A stretch of DNA of 64,000 nt from Pseudomonas sp. stari2 (GCF_040760005.1 NZ_CP099760.1:3529501-3593500), one strand, 5' to 3'; positions 33,556 through 44,136 are shown, counted from the stretch's first letter. Notes: generated by a model from the letters alone, not told the origin. Numbers and translations are program-made.

Positions 33556-34551
33556 ATGAAATCCGTCCGTACCGTCATGTCTGAAAACTTCTTTCGTCGA
33601 TTCCGCGATGTCTTTGCACCACACCTGAGTGCCGTAGGCATGGACACCCGGGTCCTTGAACGGGCCGACATCGAAATACCCGGCGAGCAGTACGTCGCAC
33701 TCTGGGAGGCAGCCGGCACGGTGAACCCTGATATCGGCCTTGATCTGGGCATTCAGACCGAAGCCAATGATTTCGGTGCACTCGGCCATGCCCTGCACTG
33801 CGCGCCGAGCGTCGAAAAAGCGCTGCGCATGCTGGAACAGTTCATCATTGTTTTCGCTCAGGAGTCAGTCATTAACTTCGAGTGCGAATCCAGATCGGCC
33901 TATGTCGAATATAAGATCATCGCCCCGACCATCCTCTATCGACGTCAGGATTCGGAATTCACGATTGCGTCGATTTTCCACCAGATCAATCTGCTGACGG
34001 ACTGCATGATCAAGCCGCTTCGTGTCGACTTCGAACACGCAAAACCAGCAGATATTTCTGCACACAAGCGAATCTTCCAGTGCCCGATCCATTTCAATCA
34101 GCCCAGCAACCGGCTTCACTTGTCGCTCAACACCCTGCGCCTGCCGGTTTCCCATGCCAACGAACGCTTGCATGAGGCCCTTGAGCCGTATCTTGAGCGG
34201 CAACGAAAGGAGCGGGTAATTTCCGACGACATCCTGCCGCAGATCACCCGCATGATTGCCTCGGGCATGAGCAGCGGCAACCTGTCGTTGGTGGAGATCA
34301 GCGAGCAAATGGGCCTTAGCCGGCGCACCTTACAGCGCCGACTCAAGGATCAAGGCATCGAATTTTCATCGCTGATCGAAGATGTACGACGGGAACTGGC
34401 CCTGGCCTACATGCAGGGCTCGGATTATTCGGTGACGGAGATTTCGTTGCTGGTCGGCTATTCCGAATCCAGCTCGTTCACTCGCGCCTTTCGCCGCTGG
34501 ACCGGCCAATCCCCCCAACAATACCGTGCTGCCCACCTGCCTCTTCGTTGA
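33556..34551 (+). CDS. AraC-family transcriptional regulator
   Basis: This 331-residue regulator has an N-terminal arabinose_bd-type sensor domain of the OruR/VirS kind (GLDLGIQTEANDFGALGHAL) and a C-terminal double helix-turn-helix. The HTH shows SLVEISEQMGLSRRTLQRRL and VTEISLLVGYSESSSFTRAF, followed by the FRRWTGQSPQQYR signature. It is divergent from the 13-gene cluster and precedes the aldehyde dehydrogenase gene, so it probably activates both in response to the substrate. The second Met (33577) is an alternative start. Confidence 0.9.
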   Translation: MKSVRTVMSENFFRRFRDVFAPHLSAVGMDTRVLERADIEIPGEQYVALWEAAGTVNPDIGLDLGIQTEANDFGALGHALHCAPSVEKALRMLEQFIIVFAQESVINFECESRSAYVEYKIIAPTILYRRQDSEFTIASIFHQINLLTDCMIKPLRVDFEHAKPADISAHKRIFQCPIHFNQPSNRLHLSLNTLRLPVSHANERLHEALEPYLERQRKERVISDDILPQITRMIASGMSSGNLSLVEISEQMGLSRRTLQRRLKDQGIEFSSLIEDVRRELALAYMQGSDYSVTEISLLVGYSESSSFTRAFRRWTGQSPQQYRAAHLPLR

Positions 34552-34742
34552 TCGACCGACACGGCACAGCCGCCCGAGCTGATGGTTGGCACGTTGTGCC
34601 GACAAGACTGGCACCCACGGACAATTCGTCGACCGACCCGCTCGCTAACCTGAAATCCTTCCTTTGGGCCTGACGATCGGGCCGCTGCGCACCCGGCGGC
34701 ATCCGTCAGACGCCAATCCGACTGTCCACCGGAGATTTCAGC

Positions 34743-36173
34743 ATGAACCTGGCAGCCCCGGCGCTCTCCATCGACCGCAGCGAAGCAGAGGCCACACGTA
34801 TATTTACCCTACAAACGGCCGCGCACCGGACCAACCCTGTTCCGAGCCTGCAGACACGAAAAGCCAACCTTAAACGACTGGAACGACTGTTGCTGGATAA
34901 CCAGCACGCCATTTGCGAAGCGATCAGCCAGGATTTCGGAAACCGGGCCCACCAGGAAACGAAACTCCTTGAGTTATTCCTATCGGTTGACGGCATTCGT
35001 GATTGCCGCAAACGCCTAGGGAGCTGGATGAAGCCCCAGTCCAGGCACGGTTCGATCTGGTTTCTGGGTGCACGCAACACCGTGGTTCCGCAGCCCAAAG
35101 GCGTCGTCGGTGTAGTCGCGCCGTGGAATTACCCTTTGTTTCTGGTGATGGGGCCGGTGACCAGTGCACTGGCAGCCGGCAACCGTTGCATGGTGAAAAT
35201 GGCCGCGAACTCGCGGCATTTGTGCAAATTGCTGCATCGGTTGGTCGCGGAGAATTTTGTCGAAGAGACGCTGGCCATCGTGCCGAATGTCAGCGGGTCG
35301 GTTTTTTCGAGCCTTCCGTTTGACCACTTGATCTTCACCGGCTCGGCGGATACCGGGCGTCAGGTCATGAAAGCGGCCTCGGCCAACCTGACACCGGTCA
35401 CGCTCGAATTGGGTGGCAAATCCCCCGTCATCGTGGCCGAAGACTTCGACCTGAAGACAGCGGCCACGCGCATCATGCAAATGAAGACGGTCAACGCGGG
35501 CCAGACCTGCGTGGCACCCGACTATGCCTTCGTTCACGAGTCGCAGCTCGAAGCCTTCGTCAGCCAATGTCGTGCAGTCGGGGCCAAGCGCTACAGCGCT
35601 ATCGAAGCGAGCGACTACACATCGATCATTGACCGCCCCTCCTACGAACGATTGCAAAACTATCTGGAAGACGCGCGGAACAAAGGGGCAAGAATCATCC
35701 CGTTGCTTCCCGGGCGCACCCATGACGCGCAGACGCGAAAAATCTGCCCGGTGCTGGTGGTGAACACCCACGAGGACATGCATCTGATGCAAGAGGAGAT
35801 CTTCGGACCGATCCTGCCGGTGAAAACCTATCGAACCCTCGATGAAGTGCTGAACTACATCCAGGATCGCGATCACCCGCTGGCACTTTATCTGTTCACT
35901 CATCAGCGAGCGGTTCAGGAAAAGGTCATCGCGCTGACACAGTCGGGAGGCGTGGCCATCAACGACTGCGGTCTGCATGTCGCCCAGCACGACCTGCCTT
36001 TCGGCGGCGTGGGCGCCAGCGGCATGGGGCACTACCACGGGTATGAAGGTTTCGTAGAATTCTCCAAGCTGCGCCCGATCTTCAAGCAATTCATCCGCCC
36101 GGCCTTCCCGTTGCTCTACCCACCCTATGGAAAACTTTTCGACCGGTTGATGCGCCTGATGCTGGGACGCTGA
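34743..36173 (+). CDS. Aldehyde dehydrogenase, coniferyl aldehyde dehydrogenase-like
   Basis: This 476-residue NAD(P)-dependent enzyme oxidises aldehydes to acids. The catalytic Cys256 (NAGQTCVAPDY), general base Glu222 (TLELGGKS) and cofactor motifs (VVGVVAPWNYP; FTGSADTGRQV) are present. Length and sequence follow the CalB-type coniferyl aldehyde dehydrogenases, which also act on other aromatic or long aldehydes. It is well placed to remove the aldehyde made by the amine dehydrogenase encoded on the other strand. The C-terminus (PLLYPPYGKLFDRLMRLML) suggests membrane contact. Confidence 0.9.
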   Translation: MNLAAPALSIDRSEAEATRIFTLQTAAHRTNPVPSLQTRKANLKRLERLLLDNQHAICEAISQDFGNRAHQETKLLELFLSVDGIRDCRKRLGSWMKPQSRHGSIWFLGARNTVVPQPKGVVGVVAPWNYPLFLVMGPVTSALAAGNRCMVKMAANSRHLCKLLHRLVAENFVEETLAIVPNVSGSVFSSLPFDHLIFTGSADTGRQVMKAASANLTPVTLELGGKSPVIVAEDFDLKTAATRIMQMKTVNAGQTCVAPDYAFVHESQLEAFVSQCRAVGAKRYSAIEASDYTSIIDRPSYERLQNYLEDARNKGARIIPLLPGRTHDAQTRKICPVLVVNTHEDMHLMQEEIFGPILPVKTYRTLDEVLNYIQDRDHPLALYLFTHQRAVQEKVIALTQSGGVAINDCGLHVAQHDLPFGGVGASGMGHYHGYEGFVEFSKLRPIFKQFIRPAFPLLYPPYGKLFDRLMRLMLGR

Positions 36174-36235
36174 CTCAAGCGGTCATCCGATAGCTGTAGG
36201 GCCTTCGCCCCCTTCCTGATGACGAGAACAAGAAC

Positions 36236-37603
36236 ATGACAGTCGATCCGCGTGCGCACCTGGAAAACAAATCGTTTTGGCAACGCAACTACGGCGCTTA
36301 CTCACCCAACCCGCCGCTGGCTCAAAGTTTCAAGGCGGATGTGGTGATCATCGGCGCCGGGTTCACCGGCCTGAATACCGCTTGGCAGTTCAAGCAGGAC
36401 AACCCCAACGCCCGGGTGGTGGTGCTGGAAGCAGCTATCGTCGGCTTTGGTGCCAGCGGTCGCAATGCCGGATTCAGTACGAAAATGTTTGGCCTGGAGC
36501 CGGAGATGGTGCTGTTGCGCTGGGGACGGCAGAAAATGCTCGAGGCCCATCAATACTTAAAAAAGGCCGTGGCCTACACCAGAAACCTCATCGAAGAGCA
36601 CCAGTTCCAGTCCGACTACCAACACAACGGCCTGGTCCGCATAAGTTATTGTGACAAGCAACTGGATCGAATGAAGAAAACCTATCAGCTTTTCCAGGAG
36701 CTGGGCATTGATGACGACATGATCTGGAGAGACAGATCCCGGGTACAGCAGGACTTCCATTCGGATCAGTTCGCCGGTGGAGTATACGAATCCGATACCG
36801 GGCAACTCGACCCCTGCAAACAGGTGCGAGCGCTGAAGAGACTGGCGGAATCCGCCGGGGTGGAAATCTACGAGACCACGCCGGTGACCCATATCGAACG
36901 AACGGCTTCGGTCATTCTCATCGAAACGCCGAGCCACAAAATCGCGGCTGACAAAATCGTCGTGGCCACCAATGCCTATTCACGGCAAATACCCGACACC
37001 CGACGGCTGCAGACCCGTCAGTACCCGCTTTGGACCTATCAGATCGTCACCGAACCATTGACAGAGAAGCAATGGGACAGCATTGGCTGGAAGGACAGGC
37101 AGTCGTTTGGCGACAACCGCCAAATGCTCCATTACTTCAGACCGACCGCCGATGGCCGCATCATCATGGGCGGCGGTGATGCGATCGTTTATCGGACAGA
37201 AGCCATGCGTGAGGTGCCTGCACCGGCGAGCTGGGATCACTGTGAAGCGCATTTGAAGTGGATCTACCCGCAACTCAGGGATACTCGAATCGACTATCGA
37301 TGGGGCGGGCCTGTTTCGGTAAATGTTGATATGGTTCCAGAGATTAGCTTCATCAATGACGAACGCGTTATCTATTCCGGCGGATGCTTTGGTCATGGAG
37401 TGGCCTTGACCCACCTCAATGGCCGAACCATTGCCGACCTGCTCAACGGCAATAAGACCGAACTGACAGACTTCTGGATCGTCAATCGTCGGTCGATTTC
37501 GTTGAGTAGCGACACACTGACCTTTCTTGGCGGCAGAATGGCCCGACGCGCACTTCGAGCCTGGGACTGGTGGGAAGAAAAAGCTTTGGAACCAAAAACC
37601 TGA
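36236..37603 (+). CDS. FAD-dependent amine oxidase-like oxidoreductase (DAO family)
   Basis: This 455-residue flavoprotein of the D-amino acid oxidase/gamma-glutamylputrescine oxidase (PuuB/OrdL) type has a dinucleotide-binding VVIIGAGFTGLNTAW at 35-50. GFGASGRNAGFSTKMFG follows, and a C-terminal GGCFGHGVALTHLNGRTIADL closes the FAD site. Related enzymes oxidise secondary or primary amines with release of aldehyde. It lies 62 bases after the aldehyde dehydrogenase gene, so the same operon is likely. It may act on a cytoplasmic amine related to the periplasmic dehydrogenase's substrate. Confidence 0.88.
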   Translation: MTVDPRAHLENKSFWQRNYGAYSPNPPLAQSFKADVVIIGAGFTGLNTAWQFKQDNPNARVVVLEAAIVGFGASGRNAGFSTKMFGLEPEMVLLRWGRQKMLEAHQYLKKAVAYTRNLIEEHQFQSDYQHNGLVRISYCDKQLDRMKKTYQLFQELGIDDDMIWRDRSRVQQDFHSDQFAGGVYESDTGQLDPCKQVRALKRLAESAGVEIYETTPVTHIERTASVILIETPSHKIAADKIVVATNAYSRQIPDTRRLQTRQYPLWTYQIVTEPLTEKQWDSIGWKDRQSFGDNRQMLHYFRPTADGRIIMGGGDAIVYRTEAMREVPAPASWDHCEAHLKWIYPQLRDTRIDYRWGGPVSVNVDMVPEISFINDERVIYSGGCFGHGVALTHLNGRTIADLLNGNKTELTDFWIVNRRSISLSSDTLTFLGGRMARRALRAWDWWEEKALEPKT

Positions 37604-37619
37604 GTAAAAGATGTCTCAG

Positions 37620-37634
37620 ATGAATTAACTTCAT
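37620..37634. promoter_or_regulatory. Inverted repeat upstream of tetR
   Basis: ATGAA-TTAAC-TTCAT is a perfect 5-bp inverted repeat, extended by CTCA on the left and TGAG on the right with imperfect spacing. It lies 80 bases before the TetR gene and could be its operator. Confidence 0.45.
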
Positions 37635-37714
37635 TAGTCTTGAGGTTTTCGTTGCAGTAAAGAGCTTTTTCTGCACAATTCCCGACATTGAAATTAAATC
37701 AGAGACTGACGTCC

Positions 37715-38275
37715 ATGGCTTCTCAAGATGAACGACTCATCAAGGCGCTGGCTTTGGCCATCGTTGATCGTCCACGCGCGACGCTCAAGGAACTGGCTGA
37801 AGCCGCCGGCGTGAGCAAGGCGACGCTGCACCGCTTCTGCGGCACCCGTGACAATCTGGTGCAGATCATGGAAAGCCACGGTGAAACCGTTCTAAACCAG
37901 ATCACCACCACAACCGATCTGTTGAATGGCGATCCGGTGCAAGCCCTGCGCGGTTTGGTCAATGAGCATTTGGCGCATCGTGAAATGCTGGTTTTCCTGC
38001 TCTTTCAGTATCGCCCCGACACATTCACGGACACCGATGAAGGCAAGCGCTGGCAGTTCTACCTCGATGCCCTCGATGCCTTCTTTCTACGCGGCCAGCA
38101 GTTGGGCGTGTTCCGTATTGACATCACGGCAGCAGTCTTCACCGAGCTGTTCCTGACCATGATCTTCGCCATGGTCGATGCCGAACGCCGTGGGCGTGCC
38201 GCCAGTGCCAACTCGGCCAACGTCGTGGAACAGATGTTCCTGCATGGCGCTGCCAATCCCGTCCGTCCTCAATAA
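37715..38275 (+). CDS. TetR/AcrR-family regulator (paralogue of 44202-44798)
   Basis: This 186-residue repressor has an N-terminal helix-turn-helix (ATLKELAEAAGVSKATLHRF) and a ligand-binding C-terminal domain. It is clearly related to the second TetR gene at 44202: both contain RPRAT-KELA, AGVSKATLHR, CGTR-NL and FRIDITAA. The start at 37715 fits the paralogue's length; an in-frame TTG at 37688 is possible. It converges on the efflux operon, whose outer-membrane gene ends 83 bases away, and may regulate that pump or the FAD/aldehyde dehydrogenase genes upstream. Confidence 0.85.
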   Translation: MASQDERLIKALALAIVDRPRATLKELAEAAGVSKATLHRFCGTRDNLVQIMESHGETVLNQITTTTDLLNGDPVQALRGLVNEHLAHREMLVFLLFQYRPDTFTDTDEGKRWQFYLDALDAFFLRGQQLGVFRIDITAAVFTELFLTMIFAMVDAERRGRAASANSANVVEQMFLHGAANPVRPQ

Positions 38276-38288
38276 CGTTCCGCAAGGC

Positions 38289-38323
38289 AAAAAAAGCCCC
38301 GCGACCTCTCGGTTCACGGGGCT
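38289..38323. terminator. Terminator between tetR and efflux operon
   Basis: The AGCCCCG / CGGGGCT stem (38295-38301 and 38317-38323) has a 15-base loop. Seven T residues follow on the minus strand. It ends the efflux operon and may also serve the convergent tetR. Confidence 0.75.
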
Positions 38324-38358
38324 GAATGGCTGGACGTGCCAACCCAAAGGAGCTGTTG

Positions 38359-39762
38359 TCAGGACTTTTCTGGCGACCAGCCTCCGCCCAGCGACCGGAA
38401 CAGATCGACCAAGGCTATCTGCCGCTGAGTGCTGATCTCGATAACTGCCGTTTCGTTGACGAAGCTGGTGCGCTGGGCATCAAGGTAACGCAGGTGACTG
38501 TCGATGCCGCCTTCATAACGCGCCTTGGCCAGTTTCAGGGTTTCGCTGCTGGTGTTGGCCAACGCGCGTCGCGCCGCCTCCTCCCGGCGCAAGGTGTCGG
38601 TGGCGGCCAGTGCATCGGCGACCTCGCGAAACGCCGTCTGAATCGTGCCCTCATAAGCTGCCACCGCTGAGTCCTTGCGCACTTCCGCCAGGCTCAACCC
38701 CGCACTGTTGCGCCCGGCATCGAACAACGGCAGCGACAGGTTCGGCACAAAACTCCAGGACCGCGAGCCCCCGTCGAACAAACCGGACATCTGCGCGCTG
38801 GAGGTGCCGAAGCTGCCGGTCAGGCTGATGCGCGGAAAGAACGCCGCCCGAGCAGCGCCGATGTCGGCATTGCGCGCCTGCAATCGATGCTCGGCGGCGA
38901 GGATGTCCGGTCGGCGCTCGATCAAGGTGGAGGTGGTGTCAGGCGCAATGTCCTGAACCAGCATCGGCTCGGTCGACAGCCGTTCAGGAATCGACTTCGC
39001 TGCATCCTTGGTGCCGAGCAACAACACCAGCGCGTTGAAGGCCTGCTGTTTCTGCCGCAGATTGTTTTCCTGTTCGGCGCGGGATTGCTCGACCAGCCCC
39101 AATGCTTCCTGATAGTCCAGCGCTGTGGCCGTGCCGTTCGAGCGGCGCTGGCTGATCAGCGCGAACGAGTACTCGCGGCTGATCAGGGTTTGCTGAGTCA
39201 GCTCCAGACGACGCTGGGCGCCATCGTGAATCAGATAAGCCTGGCTGACTTCGGCAATCAGAGCGATTTGCGCGGCGCGGGCCGCTTCTTCAGTCGCCAG
39301 ATACTCCTGCAGCGCAGAGTCAGTGAGGCTCTTCACCCGGCCGAACAGATCAAGCTCGTATTCCGGCAGCGACACGCCAACCTGATAACTGCTGGCAACG
39401 CCCGCCTGGCCATTGCTGGCCAGATCCGCCGGCAAGCGCTGACGGTTGCCGGAGGCATTGGCGTTCAACCCCGGAACCCGGTCGGCCCGCTGAATGCGGT
39501 ACTGCGCCCGGGCCTGCTCGATGTCCAGAAGCGTCTGTCGCAACGAGCGGTTGTTGTCCAGGGCGATTACCACCAAACGGCGCAACTCGGGATCGACGAT
39601 AAACGTCTGCCACGCCAGTTGATTGATCGGACTGCCCTGCTTCGTCGTCTCTTCCGCCCAGTGCTCCGCAACCGGCGCGACAGGACGCTCATAAGTCGGT
39701 GCCAGCGAACAACCGCCCAGGAGCATGGCGATCACCAGCGTAGAAAGTGCTGAAATACGCAT
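38359..39762 (-). CDS. Outer-membrane efflux lipoprotein, NodT/OprM type
   Basis: This 467-residue trimeric outer-membrane channel belongs to a tripartite RND pump. It has a lipoprotein signal (VIAMLLGGC, Cys at about residue 18) and two repeats of the outer-membrane-factor domain with long helices. LPEYELDLFGRVKSL and IERRPDILAAEHRLQARNADIGAARAAFFP occur in it, the latter a family signature. The gene starts four bases after the stop of the RND pump gene, so the three components form one operon on the minus strand. Confidence 0.93.
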   Translation of the reverse strand: MRISALSTLVIAMLLGGCSLAPTYERPVAPVAEHWAEETTKQGSPINQLAWQTFIVDPELRRLVVIALDNNRSLRQTLLDIEQARAQYRIQRADRVPGLNANASGNRQRLPADLASNGQAGVASSYQVGVSLPEYELDLFGRVKSLTDSALQEYLATEEAARAAQIALIAEVSQAYLIHDGAQRRLELTQQTLISREYSFALISQRRSNGTATALDYQEALGLVEQSRAEQENNLRQKQQAFNALVLLLGTKDAAKSIPERLSTEPMLVQDIAPDTTSTLIERRPDILAAEHRLQARNADIGAARAAFFPRISLTGSFGTSSAQMSGLFDGGSRSWSFVPNLSLPLFDAGRNSAGLSLAEVRKDSAVAAYEGTIQTAFREVADALAATDTLRREEAARRALANTSSETLKLAKARYEGGIDSHLRYLDAQRTSFVNETAVIEISTQRQIALVDLFRSLGGGWSPEKS

Positions 39763-39766
39763 GGAA

Positions 39767-42700
39767 TCACTCCTGAACCAAAGCGGGTCGTTCGACAGAC
39801 GCGGGTTTGCTGCGCAACCGCGAAAGCACCCAGACAAAACAGATCGGCACGAACAGCACACCCAGCAACGTCGCGCTGAGCATCCCGCCGATCACACCGG
39901 TACCGATTGCACGCTGACTCGCCGCCCCTGCCCCGGTGGCCAATGCCAGCGGCACCACACCGAGAATGAATGCCATGGAGGTCATGACGATCGGCCGGAA
40001 ACGCAGGCGTGCGGCTTCAATGGCGGCGTCACGCAGGCTGTAGCCCTTCTCCCACAGTTCCTTGGCGAACTCGACTATAAGGATCGCGTTCTTCGCCGCC
40101 AGACCAATGATGGTGATCAGGCCCACCTTGAAGTACACGTCGTTGGGCATGCCGGCGACCATCACTGCCAGCACTGCACCGATGGCACCAATCGGCACGA
40201 TCAGCATCACCGTCAACGGAATCGCCCAACTCTCGTAGAGCGCCACCAGCAACAGGAACACCACCAGAATCGCCAGCGCGAACAATTGCGTCGCCTGACC
40301 GCTGGAGACCTTTTCCTGATACGACAGCCCCGTCCACTCGTAGCTGAAACCTGCCGGCAATTGCGCGGCGATTCGTTCCATTTCCGCCATGGCTTCACCG
40401 GTGCTGTAGCCCGGCCCGGCGTCACCGACGATGCGGATCGACGGATATCCGTTGTAGCGCACCAGTTGCACCGGGCCTTCTTCCCAGTGGGTGGTGACGA
40501 AGGCGCTCAGCGGCACCAGATTGCCGGCGCTGTTGTGCACGTACAGTTTGAGCACGCTTTCCGGGGTCATCCGGTCGCCCTGCTCGGCCTGCACCACCAC
40601 ACGTTGCTGACGGCCAGAGTTGGTGAAGTCGTTGATCACTTCGGAACCGAACGCGGCGGACAACGCACTGCTGATCGACTCGAAACTCACGCCCAAGGTA
40701 CGGGCCTTGTCACGGTCGATCACCACGCGCAATTGCGGCGATTCGGCCAAGCCTTCCATCATGGCGTAGAGGATTTTCGAGTTGCCGTTGGCCTGACCGA
40801 GCACCTGGTCACGGGCGGCGAGCAAGGCTTCGCGGCCCAGTCCGCCGCGATCCTGCAGACGCAGCGCGAAACCGCCGGAGTTGCCCAGACCGTCGATCGG
40901 TGGCGGCGGCACCGCCATCACGGCGCCGTCGTTGGTCACGGCAAATTGTTCGTTCAGCGCCATGACCTCGACCATCGCCGATTGATCTTCGCCACGCAGC
41001 GACCAGTCCTTGAACACCGGGAATGCCAGCGCCGCGTTATCGCCCATCCCGGAGAAGCTGAAACCCGAGACCAGGAACATCGACTGCACCGCATCACGGG
41101 AGGCGAGATAGCGCTCAAGCTGTTCGCCGGTCGCTTCGGTACGGGTACGGGTCGCGCCCGGTGGCAACTGGACATCGACGATCATGTAGCCCTGGTCTTC
41201 CACCGGCACAAACGACTCCGGCAAACGCAGGTAGAAGTAGCCGAGCATCGCGATAATGCCCACGTACACCAGCATCATTCGCCCCGCACGAGCGACCAGG
41301 CCGTTGTTGAGGATCGAGTAACGCTCGGTGAGCCGCGCGAAACCACGGTTGAAGGCGCCGAAGAAACCGCGTTTTTCATGGTGTCCTTGCGGAATCGGCT
41401 TGAGCAGCGTGGCACACAGAGCCGGCGTGAACGTCAGCGCGAGGAAGCCCGAGAACAGGATCGACACCGCCAGCGACACGGAGAACTGCTGGTAGATCAC
41501 ACCCACCGAACCGGACATGAACGCCAACGGCATGAACACTGCCGACAGCACCAGGGTGATACCGATGATCGCACCGGATACCTGCCCCATGGCCTTGATC
41601 GTGGCGTCAACTGGCGACAACCCTTCCTCCGCCATAATCCGCTCGACGTTCTCCACCACCACGATGGCGTCGTCCACCAGAATGCCGATGGCGAGCACCA
41701 TGCCGAACATGGTCATCATGTTCACCGAGAAGCCCAGCAGGTACATCATCACCAACGTGCCGAGGAGACACACCGGCACCACAATCGACGGAATCAGCGT
41801 GTAGCGGATGTTCTGCAGGAACAGGAACATCACCAGGAATACCAGCACCATCGCCTCGATCAGGGTGTGGATCACCTTCTCGATGGCGACGTCGACGAAA
41901 CGCGAAGTGTCGTAGGGAACGGAGTATTCAACGTCGTCCGGGAAGTACGCCGACAGTTCGGCCAGGCGTTCCTTGACGGCGGTCGCAGTCTGAATCGCGT
42001 TGGCGCCGGGGGACAACTGGATCGCGGCGGCCACGGCCGGTTTGCCGTTCAGGCGCGAGTTGAAGTTGTAGCTTTCCTGGCCGATTTCCACGCGGGCGAC
42101 GTCGCCTAGTTTGACCGTCGAGCCGTCCTCGTTGGCACGCAGAACGATGCGGGCAAATTCTTGCGGATTATCCAGCGTGCCTTTCACCGCCAGGGTCGCG
42201 GTCAGTTCCTGCTGGCTGTTGCTCGGCGTGCTGCCGAAGCTGCCGGCCGGCACCTGTACGTTTTGCCCGCGAATCGCGGTGCTCACGTCGTCGATGGACA
42301 GCCCGTAACCCACCAGTTTCTGCGGGTCGAGCCAGATGCGCATCGCAGCTTCAGATGAGAAGAATTGCAGCTTGCCGACGCCCGGCACCCGGCGCAGTTC
42401 GTTGTTGATGTTGCGCGCGGCGTAGTCGCCCAGCGCGGTTGTGTCGGTGTGCTGGGAGCCTTCCTTATAGTTGAGCGCATAGATCAGCAGGAAACCGGCG
42501 CTGGCCTGCTCCACCTCCAGGCCTTGGGTCAGCACGGCTTGCGGCATGCGCGACTCAGCCTTTTTCAGGCGGTTTTGCACGTCGACCTGAGCGAGCTGCG
42601 GATCAGTGCCCGGCTGGAACGTCACCGCAATTTCGGCGATGCCGTTGGAGTTGTTGGTCGACTCGAAATACAGCAGGTTCTTGGCACCGTTGAGCGACTC

Positions 42701-42898
42701 TTCGATCACGCTGGTGACCGAGTCCACCAGCACTTTCGCCGAGGCCCCGGGATAAGTGGCCGTGACCTTGATTTGCGGCGGCGCAACATCGGGATACTGC
42801 GCCACCGGCAGCATCGGAATGACCAGCAGGCCGGCTAGTGAGATGAACAACGCCACCACCCAGGCGAAGTTCGGGCGTTTGATGAAAAACTTGGACAT
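39767..42898 (-). CDS. RND multidrug efflux pump, HAE1 family
   Basis: This 1043-residue inner-membrane proton/drug antiporter is of the AcrB/MexB type. It has twelve membrane segments and two large periplasmic loops. The proton-relay residues are visible in [18 protein letters not shown] (two Asp, TM4) and [16 protein letters not shown] (Lys, TM10). It starts [20 protein letters not shown], typical for HAE1 pumps. It is flanked by its adaptor and outer-membrane genes. The closest named Mex system cannot be decided by eye. Confidence 0.95.
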   Translation of the reverse strand: MSKFFIKRPNFAWVVALFISLAGLLVIPMLPVAQYPDVAPPQIKVTATYPGASAKVLVDSVTSVIEESLNGAKNLLYFESTNNSNGIAEIAVTFQPGTDPQLAQVDVQNRLKKAESRMPQAVLTQGLEVEQASAGFLLIYALNYKEGSQHTDTTALGDYAARNINNELRRVPGVGKLQFFSSEAAMRIWLDPQKLVGYGLSIDDVSTAIRGQNVQVPAGSFGSTPSNSQQELTATLAVKGTLDNPQEFARIVLRANEDGSTVKLGDVARVEIGQESYNFNSRLNGKPAVAAAIQLSPGANAIQTATAVKERLAELSAYFPDDVEYSVPYDTSRFVDVAIEKVIHTLIEAMVLVFLVMFLFLQNIRYTLIPSIVVPVCLLGTLVMMYLLGFSVNMMTMFGMVLAIGILVDDAIVVVENVERIMAEEGLSPVDATIKAMGQVSGAIIGITLVLSAVFMPLAFMSGSVGVIYQQFSVSLAVSILFSGFLALTFTPALCATLLKPIPQGHHEKRGFFGAFNRGFARLTERYSILNNGLVARAGRMMLVYVGIIAMLGYFYLRLPESFVPVEDQGYMIVDVQLPPGATRTRTEATGEQLERYLASRDAVQSMFLVSGFSFSGMGDNAALAFPVFKDWSLRGEDQSAMVEVMALNEQFAVTNDGAVMAVPPPPIDGLGNSGGFALRLQDRGGLGREALLAARDQVLGQANGNSKILYAMMEGLAESPQLRVVIDRDKARTLGVSFESISSALSAAFGSEVINDFTNSGRQQRVVVQAEQGDRMTPESVLKLYVHNSAGNLVPLSAFVTTHWEEGPVQLVRYNGYPSIRIVGDAGPGYSTGEAMAEMERIAAQLPAGFSYEWTGLSYQEKVSSGQATQLFALAILVVFLLLVALYESWAIPLTVMLIVPIGAIGAVLAVMVAGMPNDVYFKVGLITIIGLAAKNAILIVEFAKELWEKGYSLRDAAIEAARLRFRPIVMTSMAFILGVVPLALATGAGAASQRAIGTGVIGGMLSATLLGVLFVPICFVWVLSRLRSKPASVERPALVQE

Positions 42899-42925
42899 CG
42901 GGAAATCCTCGCGGCGACGGCGCCC

Positions 42926-44083
42926 TTATTGATTCGACTCGGACGACTGAGCCACGGTCTGAGACTGACCCGGCACGACCTTGACCCCCGGTTGCAGTCC
43001 GGCAAGACCACCGACGATCACTTGATCGCCCGCCTTCAGACCTTCACTGATCTGCCAGCGCGAACCCTGCATGGCGCCGGTGACCACACTGCGCACTTCG
43101 ACCCGCTCGTCCGAGCCGACCACCATCACCTGAGCAGTGCCATCGCTGCCACGTTGCACCGAGCGTTGCGGCACGAGAATGGCCTGGCTGTCGGTGCCCT
43201 GTGGCGTACGCACGCGCACATACATGCCCGGCAACAGCACGCCGTCGCTATTGGCGAATTTGCCGCGCAACGACACCTGCCCGGTGCCACGATCCACCGC
43301 GACATCGGTAAACATCAGCGCACCCTGACGCTGGTAGTTAGTGCCATCGACGCGAATCGACAGGGCCTTGTTGTCGTCGGCGGAGAGTTTTCCGTCCTTG
43401 AGCGATTCGCGCAGACGCAGCGCGTCGGCAGCCGATTGGGTGAAGTCGACGTAGACCGGATCCAGTTGCTGAATCCGCGCCATCAGCGTCGCGTCACCCT
43501 GCCCAACCAGCGCCCCTTCAGTGACCAGCGCACGGCCGACGCGGCCGGAAATCGGTGCCGTCACCGAGGCATAACCGAGGTTCAGCCGGGCACTTTGCAG
43601 ATCGGCCTGGGCCGAACGGGTGGCTGCCTGAGCGCTGCGCAGATCAGCCATGGCGCTGTCGAAATCCTGTTGGCTGACCGCTTCGATCTTCACCAAGGGT
43701 TCATAGCGTTTCACTCGGGCCTGAGCCTCAAGCGCAACGGACTGGGCGCGGGCCAGTTCACCTTCGGCCCGGGACAGCGCCGCTTTGAGCGGTGCCGGGT
43801 CGATCTGGAACAACAGATCCCCGGCTTTCACATCCGCGCCCTCTTCAAAACGCTTCTGCATCACGATGCCCGGCACACGAGCGCGCACTTCCGCAACGCG
43901 CATCGGTTCCACCCTGCCCGGCAGCTCCGACGTCAGCGCCAAAGGCTCGGTCTTCACCGCCACCACTTCTACCGGGCGTGCCACTTCCGGCACCGCCGCT
44001 TGTTCACTTGCCTGCCCACACCCGGCCAACGCAATGGCGACTGCCAGCGAACCCGCCATTCCTACCGCACGCAAATTGCCCAT
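42926..44083 (-). CDS. RND efflux periplasmic adaptor (membrane fusion protein)
   Basis: This 385-residue adaptor links the inner- and outer-membrane parts of the pump. It has a lipoprotein signal (AVAIALAGCGQ, Cys at about residue 22). A barrel-sandwich/lipoyl motif (VEVRARVPGIVMQKRFEEG-type), an alpha-helical hairpin (about 100-170) and a beta-barrel (APISGRVGRALVTEGALVGQ) follow. It is the first gene of the efflux operon and starts 118 bases from the divergent TetR gene, with a palindrome between them. Confidence 0.95.
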   Translation of the reverse strand: MGNLRAVGMAGSLAVAIALAGCGQASEQAAVPEVARPVEVVAVKTEPLALTSELPGRVEPMRVAEVRARVPGIVMQKRFEEGADVKAGDLLFQIDPAPLKAALSRAEGELARAQSVALEAQARVKRYEPLVKIEAVSQQDFDSAMADLRSAQAATRSAQADLQSARLNLGYASVTAPISGRVGRALVTEGALVGQGDATLMARIQQLDPVYVDFTQSAADALRLRESLKDGKLSADDNKALSIRVDGTNYQRQGALMFTDVAVDRGTGQVSLRGKFANSDGVLLPGMYVRVRTPQGTDSQAILVPQRSVQRGSDGTAQVMVVGSDERVEVRSVVTGAMQGSRWQISEGLKAGDQVIVGGLAGLQPGVKVVPGQSQTVAQSSESNQ

Positions 44084-44136
44084 AACTCACCCAAGGCTTG
44101 ATCGAATTGGGCGCGAATGCTACGTTTCAAATCATA

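Noticed and set aside
39725..42109. Plus-strand open frame of 794 codons opposite the RND pump gene
   Set aside because: Antisense of a full-length HAE1 pump. The translation is a His/Arg/Gln-rich artefact of high-GC codon use.
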